Assembly: GCA_964523295.1 (NCBI GenBank)
Contig: CAZGAH010000043.1
Coordinates: 1-35,767 of the forward strand
Direction of reading: 5' to 3'
Source: CAZGAH01 sp964523295
GTDB taxonomy: Bacteria; Desulfobacterota; Desulfovibrionia; Desulfovibrionales; Desulfovibrionaceae
Length of the DNA stretch: 35,767 bases
A program made the translations under genes and the position numbers. Of the stretch, positions 30,423-35,767 are shown one piece after another. A model generated the notes under the pieces. The model did not search any database and was not told the origin of the DNA. It worked only from the letters and a program-made list of their open reading frames with translations. Numbering within the stretch: the stretch's first letter is position 1; each line of letters starts with the position of its first letter.

Positions 30423-31700
30423 ATGAATACAACGACATCCTCTCTCGATACATCGAATCATCCCTGTTTCAACCGCAAGGCTGCCACCGGCTGCGGCCGC
30501 GTGCACCTGCCCGTGGCGCCGCGCTGCAACATTCAGTGCAACTACTGCAATCGGAAGTATGACTGCGTGAACGAGTCGCGGCCCGGAGTGACCAGCGCCG
30601 TGCTCAATCCCTGGCAGGCCGTGGCCTACCTGGCGCGCGTGCTGGAGAAAAGTCCGAACATACGCGTGGCCGGAATCGCCGGTCCGGGCGACCCGATGGC
30701 CAACCCGGCCGAGACGCTGGAGACCTTCCGGCTCGTGCGTCGCGAGTTCCCGCAGTTGATGCTCTGCCTCTCGACGAACGGACTCGGCGCGCTCGAGTTC
30801 CTCGACGATCTGGCCAGTCTCGGTCTCACGCACGCGACCGTGACCATGAACGCGACCGATCCGAGCGTCGCACAGCAGATATACAGCCGGGTGCGCGCAG
30901 GCAACGTGGTCTACCGTAATCGGGCGGGCGTCGAGCTGCTTATCGAGCGACAGATTGCGGCAATCGAAGGCTTCGTGGCGCGCGGGATTGCGGTCAAGGT
31001 CAACAGCATCGCGATCCCGGGCGTAAACTTGGCGCATATTCCCGAGGTGGCCAGGACCGTGGGAGCACTCGGCGCGGATATCTTCAACTGCATCCCGCTG
31101 TTGCCGACGGCGGACACGCCCTTCGCAGTGCTCGGGCAGCCAGGCAAGGAGCAGATCGACGCCATCCGGCAAGTGGCCTCGGCATACTTGCCGCAGATGA
31201 CGCATTGCAAGCGCTGTCGTGCGGACGCGGTCGGGTTGTTGCATGAGGACCGTAGCGCCGAGCTTGCCCCGATGCTGTCGGTCTGCTCGACTCTGACCCC
31301 CGCGCCTGCGGAAGTGCGTCCGTACGTCGCGGTGGCCACGCGCGAGGGCATGCTCGTCAATCAGCATCTGGGTGAAGCGCGTCGCCTGCAAATCTGGCGG
31401 GAGACCGGACATGGCGTCGAGCTGGTGGAGACGCGCGCAACGCCGCCGGCCGGCAACGGTCCTGGCCGCTGGGAGCACCTTGCGCGCGTGCTCGATGACT
31501 GCCGCGCCGTGCTCGTCGGCGCGCTCGGCGAATCGCCGCGCGCTGTCCTGGAGGCGGCGGGCATCGAGCCTGTCGAGTGCGCGGGCTTGATCAGGACCGC
31601 CGTAGAGACGGTCTTCGCCGGGCGCGGGGTAACGACGCTTCGAGGCCGTGCCAAAGGCCTGGCCACGGCCTGTCGCGGCGGCGGAGGCGGGTGCTCGTGA
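30423..31700 (+). CDS. nifB: Radical-SAM FeMo-cofactor biosynthesis protein NifB with NifX-like C-terminus
   Basis: 425 residues. Radical-SAM motif CNIQCNYC (Cys35, Cys39, Cys42) followed by 'NRKYDCVNE'; GPGDP (87-91), near the SAM-binding site; 'VKVNSIAIPGVNLAHIPEVARTVGALGADIFNCIPLLP'; a later 'HCKRCRADAVGLL' cluster motif; then a NifX/NafY-like domain (about 300-420, 'YVAVATREGMLVNQHLGEARRLQIW'). It builds the carbide-containing 8Fe precursor (NifB-co) passed to NifEN. Gly-rich end GGGGGCS. Ten bases after nifN; last nif gene on this strand. Confidence 0.96.
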   Translation: MNTTTSSLDTSNHPCFNRKAATGCGRVHLPVAPRCNIQCNYCNRKYDCVNESRPGVTSAVLNPWQAVAYLARVLEKSPNIRVAGIAGPGDPMANPAETLETFRLVRREFPQLMLCLSTNGLGALEFLDDLASLGLTHATVTMNATDPSVAQQIYSRVRAGNVVYRNRAGVELLIERQIAAIEGFVARGIAVKVNSIAIPGVNLAHIPEVARTVGALGADIFNCIPLLPTADTPFAVLGQPGKEQIDAIRQVASAYLPQMTHCKRCRADAVGLLHEDRSAELAPMLSVCSTLTPAPAEVRPYVAVATREGMLVNQHLGEARRLQIWRETGHGVELVETRATPPAGNGPGRWEHLARVLDDCRAVLVGALGESPRAVLEAAGIEPVECAGLIRTAVETVFAGRGVTTLRGRAKGLATACRGGGGGCS

Positions 31701-31857
31701 TGAATGACAACCGTATCGATCCGTGAGGAGAAATCCTCGCGCACACAACGAGTAAGCCTGCCTGGAATCGACGTCAGCAGCCGGTCCATCCCGGGATGAC
31801 CCTTTGCCGCTGGGAAACGGCTTGTCATTTGGTCCTTCGTACGGTAGCAGATCAGGT
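31701..31857. terminator. Probable weak terminator region after nifB
   Basis: GTGAGGA-GAAA-TCCTCGC (31723-31740) is a 7-bp stem with a GAAA tetraloop just downstream of nifB. A second imperfect stem surrounds 31783-31800. Neither has a T tract, so termination would be weak or rho-dependent. Confidence 0.4.
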
Positions 31858-32547
31858 ATGACGAAGGTCGATCCGAGCAAGATTCGTCGGTTGCAGGCAG
31901 GCAATCTCGAGGTCAAGGTTGGGCTCAGTGTCATCCTTGAGCCCGAAGGCGTCGGCGTGCGGTTTAAAACCCATCTTGTTGGCTGGGATAAGGATCGATA
32001 CGTCATGCTGCACCTTCCGCTCAAGGTCGAAATGCGGGAGCAGCTCTACGTCGGCAAGCGCGTCATCGTCCGGTATATTGACGACGAAGGCCAGATTTGC
32101 GGTTTCGAGTCGGCCATTCAAGGCGCCATCTTCACCCCGCAGCGTTTCCTCGTGCTCGATTACCCGCAGACGGTCGAAATATTCTGCCTGCGCAAGGATA
32201 CCCGCGTGGATTGCTTCATCCCGGCGACACTGACCCGCCAAGATACTTCCCTGGTGGCGAATATTATCAATATTTCCTCCAGCGGCTGCCGGCTGGCCCT
32301 GGCCTCGGCCGCGGAACAGAGTGCGGATCCGTTTGTCGAGGGCGAACGCCTGCTTTGCATCTTTTCCATCCAGGCACCCGAAGAGCAGCGCTATCAGCTG
32401 CACTGCACGTTGAAAAAAATCCAGATCGAAGAGGATAAGATTTTTCTCGGCGTGGAGTTTCACGACGCCACGCCGGACGTCCGGCAGCGTATCGAAGATT
32501 TCGTCACTGAAGTGAAAATGTTCCTCGGGTCGCGCGCGGTGTGCTGA
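31858..32547 (+). CDS. YcgR-like PilZ c-di-GMP effector
   Basis: 229 residues. The N-terminal part (about 15-105) is the flagellar-brake-type (YcgR) beta domain. The C-terminal PilZ domain has both c-di-GMP-binding motifs, RKDTR (R112-R116, RxxxR) and NISSSG (138-143, NxSxxG). It should bind c-di-GMP and slow flagellar rotation or gate another surface function. The start ATG 31858 is the first ATG in a plausible position; an upstream TTG has no ribosome site. Single gene between nifB and the cobamide genes. Confidence 0.88.
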   Translation: MTKVDPSKIRRLQAGNLEVKVGLSVILEPEGVGVRFKTHLVGWDKDRYVMLHLPLKVEMREQLYVGKRVIVRYIDDEGQICGFESAIQGAIFTPQRFLVLDYPQTVEIFCLRKDTRVDCFIPATLTRQDTSLVANIINISSSGCRLALASAAEQSADPFVEGERLLCIFSIQAPEEQRYQLHCTLKKIQIEEDKIFLGVEFHDATPDVRQRIEDFVTEVKMFLGSRAVC

Positions 32548-32584
32548 GCCAGCCCTCGGGAAAATGTCTCAGGGGGTGCGGGAT

Positions 32585-33397
32585 ATGGAAACACCGTTGA
32601 CGCGTACGTGGACCATTGCCGCGCCGTCGTGGGTCATGCCCGGGACAGTGGCCGAAAACTGCCGCTTCCTCGCCGGGCGCGTGCATGATGTGGCAATCAT
32701 GTTGTTCGAGACCGCGGCCTGTCTGGCCTACACAAGCGAGGATATCCCCCCCGATCCTGGCCGTCTCCCGGCTGCAGGAGGCGGGGCCTTGAGCTTTCAT
32801 CTCCATTTACCGCTCGATTTGCCCTGGTCTGACGGTGGGCGTGTTGTTGCCGACGTCGTGGAGGCGTTGCTCGGCGTGACCGCCCGTCTGCATCCCTGGG
32901 GCTACGTGCTGCACGCGCCGCCGGAGCACGAGGTCCTGGAGGATTTTCTGGCGCACTGGCAACGCAGCGGGCGATCCGTGGCAACGCTGATACTGGAAAA
33001 TACCGAGGACAACGCAATCGCTGCGTTGCTTCCCGTTGCCAGACGAACCGGCTGCCGGCTTTGCCTGGACATCGGGCATCTGATGGCCTACGGTCAGGGT
33101 GACCTGCCTGGCCTGTCGGAATTGCAACAACACACGGCGATGCTGCATCTGTACTCCCCGTGGAAGTCTGAGCGGTCTGGCGGCTCGAAGAAGACCGGGC
33201 ACGGTCATTATAGTCTGGAGCATCTTGATGAGCGGGGCCGCTGCGTGTTGCGCCGTCTGCTTGGCGCGTGGTCTTCATCTGCATGCGCGCGGCCGGTGCT
33301 TGTGCTCGAGGTGTTCGACTGGCTGGGGGTGTCCGAATCGTTAGCCCTTCTGCGGGGCTGGTTGCCAGAGGATAATGAACGGGACGCAGGAGCCTGA
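32585..33397 (+). CDS. cbiR: CbiR-like cobamide-remodelling enzyme (TIM barrel)
   Basis: 270 residues beginning METPLTRTWTIAAPSWVMPGTVAENCRFLAGRVHDVAIMLFET. An AP-endonuclease-2-like barrel with 'FHLHLPLDLPWSDGG', 'ENTEDN', 'CLDIGHLMAYG', 'LHLYSP', 'GHGHYSLEHLDE' and 'LEVFDW', giving the ordered His/Glu/Asp metal ligands of that fold. CbiR of Akkermansia cleaves the nucleotide loop of cobamides so that they can be rebuilt with a preferred base. The neighbour cobU supplies the rebuilding step, supporting this call. ATG 32585 (AGGGGG 6 bases upstream) is preferred over 32564. Assigned from memory of the family and context. Confidence 0.75.
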   Translation: METPLTRTWTIAAPSWVMPGTVAENCRFLAGRVHDVAIMLFETAACLAYTSEDIPPDPGRLPAAGGGALSFHLHLPLDLPWSDGGRVVADVVEALLGVTARLHPWGYVLHAPPEHEVLEDFLAHWQRSGRSVATLILENTEDNAIAALLPVARRTGCRLCLDIGHLMAYGQGDLPGLSELQQHTAMLHLYSPWKSERSGGSKKTGHGHYSLEHLDERGRCVLRRLLGAWSSSACARPVLVLEVFDWLGVSESLALLRGWLPEDNERDAGA

Positions 33398-33403
33398 GCT
33401 GCG

Positions 33404-33958
33404 ATGCTTCGATTGTTTCTCGGAGGGGAAAAGTCCGGAAAATCGGCCGCCGCGTTGGCGCGCCTGGAGCAGGCGGCCGGACCGCGTCTGATCCTGGCAA
33501 CCGGTCGCGCGGGCGATCTGGAATTCAGACGCCGGATCATGGCGCACCGGCTGGAGCGCAGTCCGGATATTCCGGTGCGTGAAACCGGGGCGGAACTGCC
33601 GGAACTGCTCGGTCCGCTTTTTTCCTCGGGTCTGCGGAGCGTGCTGGTGGACAGCCTGGATTTCTGGCTTTTTCACCGGCTCGGCACGGGCGATGCGGTC
33701 AACGCCGAGGCTGCCTTATTGGCCGGGCTGGATTGCGTTCCAGGCTTGGGTCAGCCGGAAGGACCCGAGCTGATCATAGTTTCGTGTGAAATCGGATTGG
33801 GGCCGGTGGCCGCGACTTCGGAGACGCGTGCTTTCGTTCGTACGCTGGGAGCGCTCAATCAGGCCCTGGCCGCGCGCAGCCAGGAGGTCTGCCTGCTGGT
33901 CGCCGGGGTGCCGCTGCACTTGAAAGGGGGGGCGGATGACGTATTTTCGCAAGCTTGA
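33404..33958 (+). CDS. cobU: Adenosylcobinamide kinase/guanylyltransferase CobU
   Basis: 184 residues: P-loop 'FLGGEKSGKSAAA' (7-15), 'LILATGRAGDLEFRRRIMAHRLERSPD' with the guanylylated His of the HRxxR motif, 'LVDSLDFWLF', 'IIVSCEIGLGPV', 'LGALNQALA', 'LLVAGVPLHLK'. It phosphorylates adenosylcobinamide and attaches GMP, giving the AdoCbi-GDP needed to re-attach a lower ligand. It starts 6 bases after the CbiR stop; its end overlaps the DHH gene by 23 bases. Confidence 0.93.
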   Translation: MLRLFLGGEKSGKSAAALARLEQAAGPRLILATGRAGDLEFRRRIMAHRLERSPDIPVRETGAELPELLGPLFSSGLRSVLVDSLDFWLFHRLGTGDAVNAEAALLAGLDCVPGLGQPEGPELIIVSCEIGLGPVAATSETRAFVRTLGALNQALAARSQEVCLLVAGVPLHLKGGADDVFSQA

Positions 33959-34934
33959 ACATACGCTGGAGCCAATGCTCGACCTGTTTCGCCGTGAAGA
34001 CCGCTGGCTCATCCTGATCAGCGCCGATCCCGATGCGCTTTCCTCGGCCATGGCGCTACGCCGGATAATGATCCATCGCGTCGAGGAGGTCGATATCGCG
34101 CACGTGAACGAGATTACGCGTCCGGATAATCTGGCGATGATCCGCTATCTGCGTATCCCCTGTGCCCGGCTCGATCCCGCTTCGCTCCCGAAATACGACC
34201 ATTTCGCCATGGTGGATTCCCAGCCTCATCACCATCCCCTTTTCGAGGGTCTCCGCTACAGCGTCCTGCTGGACCACCACCCGCTGTCGGCAGCGCATCC
34301 CGCGCGGGCGACCTATACGGAGATCCGTCCGGAATACGGCGCCAACGCCACGCTGTTGACGGAGTATCTCTATGCATTGAAAATCCGCCCGGGCGCGCTG
34401 CTGGCCACGGCTCTGCTGTACGGGATCAAGGCCGACACCCTGAGCTTCGAGCGGGATTTCTGCGACGTCGATATGCGCGCCTTTCGCTGGCTGAGCAAAT
34501 TTTCCGACCACGCCTTGCTGCGCAAGATTGTACGCAGCGAATATCGGCTGGAATGGCTGAGTTCGTTCGGAGACGCCTTCGAGACCGTCCGTTTCGTCCA
34601 TCACGGAGGCTACGTCTTCATGAACGAGGTGGACAATCCGGACATTCTGGTTGCCCTGGCGGACTTTTTCATGCGCGTGCATGATATGGTCTGGACCGCG
34701 GTCGCGGGGCTGTGCGAGGAGCGGCTGGTGATCATTTTTCGCGGAGACGGTCAGTCGCGGGGCATGGGTAATGTGGGCAAGGTGGCGGGCAGCCTGTTCG
34801 GGGATCTGGGGTCGGCCGGCGGGCACCGGGCCATGGCGCGCGCCGAGATTCCTTTGGCGCGTCTGAACGGAGAGTCCGCCGACGACCTGGTCTGGCAACG
34901 GCTGTGCGACCGGAGCCNNNNNNNNNNCTCGTAA
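33936..34934 (+). CDS. DHH-family phosphoesterase (3' end in a gap)
   Basis: At least 327 residues. N-terminal 'ADPDALSSAMAL' (DxD motif), 'HFAMVDSQPHHH', 'VLLDHHPLS' (the DHH motif itself) and 'NATLLTEYLYAL' give the two-metal active site. The C-terminal DHHA1-like part has 'GSAGGHRAMARAEIPL' (GGHxxA). This is the nanoRNase/pAp phosphatase (NrnA)-like branch; it could degrade short RNA, pAp or a cyclic dinucleotide. The frame runs into N at 34918-34927, and the TAA at 34932 is provisional. Coupled to cobU by a 23-base overlap; no functional link to cobamides is evident. Confidence 0.85.
   Translation: MTYFRKLEHTLEPMLDLFRREDRWLILISADPDALSSAMALRRIMIHRVEEVDIAHVNEITRPDNLAMIRYLRIPCARLDPASLPKYDHFAMVDSQPHHHPLFEGLRYSVLLDHHPLSAAHPARATYTEIRPEYGANATLLTEYLYALKIRPGALLATALLYGIKADTLSFERDFCDVDMRAFRWLSKFSDHALLRKIVRSEYRLEWLSSFGDAFETVRFVHHGGYVFMNEVDNPDILVALADFFMRVHDMVWTAVAGLCEERLVIIFRGDGQSRGMGNVGKVAGSLFGDLGSAGGHRAMARAEIPLARLNGESADDLVWQRLCDRSXXXXS
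34918..34927. other. Assembly gap (10 N)
   Basis: Ten N at the 3' end of the DHH gene; its true C-terminus is uncertain. Confidence 0.95.
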
Positions 34935-35101
34935 AGTCAGGAATGCGACAGAAAAATCGAAGTAGTGTGAAAAAGACGGCAAATCTTTGTTGACATGCAG
35001 AGAAAATCGGAGGACAAGTCGGTGCTGCATGTTGGCGGCGGATTTGCTGCGACGCCATGGGCCAGTGGGACCGGTGGACTGGATAAAAACAATTTTTTTT
35101 G

Positions 35102-35130
35102 TTGACAGTCCCGAACAATCCGGCTAAAGG
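35102..35130 (+). promoter_or_regulatory. Sigma-70 promoter of the tRNA-tuf operon
   Basis: TTGACA (35102-35107), 17-base spacer, TAAAGG (35125-35130), 16 bases before the first tRNA. The -35 is perfect; the -10 is weak. Confidence 0.5.
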
Positions 35131-35145
35131 GTGCGTTCCTGTTTC

Positions 35146-35220
35146 GCTGGCGTAGCTCAATGGTAGAGCAGCTGACTTGTAATCAGCAGGTTGCGGGTTC
35201 AAGTCCCATCGCCAGCTCCA
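35146..35220 (+). tRNA. tRNA-Thr (anticodon TGT)
   Basis: Acceptor GCTGGCG pairs with CGCCAGC; D arm GCTCAATGGTAGAGC; anticodon stem CTGA/TCAG with loop CTTGTAA; T arm GCGGGTTCAAGTCCCAT; encoded CCA at 35218-35220. Confidence 0.97.
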
Positions 35221-35224
35221 CAGT

Positions 35225-35310
35225 GGAGGGGTTCCCGAGTGGCCAAAGGGAACAGACTGTAAATCTGTCGGCGTCAGCCTTCGGTGGTTCAAATCCACCC
35301 CCCTCCACCA
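35225..35310 (+). tRNA. tRNA-Tyr (anticodon GTA)
   Basis: Acceptor GGAGGGG pairs with CCCCTCC; anticodon loop CTGTAAA; long variable arm, as expected for a class II tRNA; CCA encoded at 35308-35310. Confidence 0.97.
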
Positions 35311-35365
35311 GAAAGACAATGACGAGCTGTAGGAGACTGAAAGTCGCTGGACTACGGCTGTGAGC

Positions 35366-35442
35366 GCGGGAATAGCTCAATTGGCTAGAGCATCAGCCTT
35401 CCAAGCTGAGGGTTGCGGGTTCGAGTCCCGTTTCCCGCTCCA
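35366..35442 (+). tRNA. tRNA-Gly (anticodon TCC)
   Basis: Acceptor GCGGGAA pairs with TTCCCGC; D arm GCTCAATTGGCTAGAGC; anticodon loop CTTCCAA; CCA at 35440-35442. Confidence 0.97.
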
Positions 35443-35494
35443 TATCCCGTATCAGGTGAATAGCGTCCAGCGTTTTCCCTGACAGCCCGAGAAT

Positions 35495-35570
<76 letters not shown>

Positions 35571-35634
35571 CTAAATTTCAGAAGTAAGGTGCATCCTCAA
35601 CACGTCGTACTACCAGCCAGGGGGTAAAAAACTC

Positions 35635-35767
35635 ATGGGCAAGGCGAAATTCAACCGTAAAAAGCCGCACGTCAACATCGGTACCATCGGCCATATCGAC
35701 CACGGCAAGACCACGCTGACCGCGGCCATCACCAAGATGCTGAGCATGAAGGGTATGGCCAACTTCG
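35635..35767 (+). CDS. tuf: Elongation factor Tu, N-terminal part
   Basis: 44 codons up to the right edge: MGKAKFNRKKPHVNIGTIGHIDHGKTTLTAAITKML, including the G1 P-loop GHIDHGKT. It follows tRNA-Thr(GGT) by 64 bases with GGGGG about 10 bases before the ATG. Truncated only by the window edge. The tRNA-tuf order equals the thrU-tyrU-glyT-thrT-tufB operon of enterobacteria. Confidence 0.97.
   Translation, partial: MGKAKFNRKKPHVNIGTIGHIDHGKTTLTAAITKMLSMKGMANF

Overview
The window looks like a draft chromosome scaffold of a GC-rich (about 62%), free-living anaerobic diazotroph. It contains five runs of exactly ten N, which I read as assembly gaps of unknown length. A sulfate-reducing Desulfobacterota member (Desulfovibrionales-like) fits best. 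Reasons: the nif operon has nifI1-nifI2 between nifH and nifD, NifD carries the long insertion seen in anaerobes, and a cobamide-remodelling (CbiR-like)/CobU pair is present. This taxonomic call is inference from gene content; no 16S rRNA is present.

Layout. 1-4117: end of an unknown gene, an FtsB/DivIC-like division protein, a TPR protein, a lipoprotein, an unrecognised 220-aa protein and a tiny exported CxxC peptide closed by a strong terminator. What looks like the 5' end of a group II intron begins directly after that terminator's T tract. 4392-5528 (minus): a nitronate-monooxygenase-family flavoprotein. 5600-6900: a scar region with an IS200-type transposase relic and an AT-rich P-loop gene of probable foreign origin. 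6918-12054 (minus): four tightly coupled genes that I cannot assign to a known system: a MinD/ParA-like ATPase, an ECF-S-fold membrane protein fused to HAMP, a large protein with an S-adenosylhomocysteine-hydrolase-like C-terminus (apparently one gene split by a one-base indel), and an exported DUF985 cupin. 12430-16197: an orphan NMT1/THI5-type substrate-binding lipoprotein followed by a periplasmic-sensor/HAMP/PAS histidine kinase. 16253-17149 (minus): a cation diffusion facilitator.

17424-31700 is a complete nitrogen-fixation locus. nifA, a small membrane gene and nifV read leftward. nifH-nifI1-nifI2-nifD-nifK-(nifB-like)-ferredoxin-GNAT-nifE-nifN-nifB read rightward. Sigma-54 promoters are visible in front of nifH and nifA, and a weaker one in front of nifV. 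NifHDK is the nitrogenase, NifI1/I2 its probable ammonium-responsive switch. NifB, NifE, NifN and NifV supply FeMo-cofactor. The extra NifB-like protein keeps the NifB/NifX architecture but has lost the radical-SAM cysteines.

31858-34934: a PilZ protein, a CbiR-like protein, CobU and a DHH phosphoesterase, the last three closely packed. 35146-end: tRNA-Thr(TGT), tRNA-Tyr(GTA), tRNA-Gly(TCC), tRNA-Thr(GGT) and the start of tuf, the same order as thrU-tyrU-glyT-thrT-tufB of Escherichia coli.
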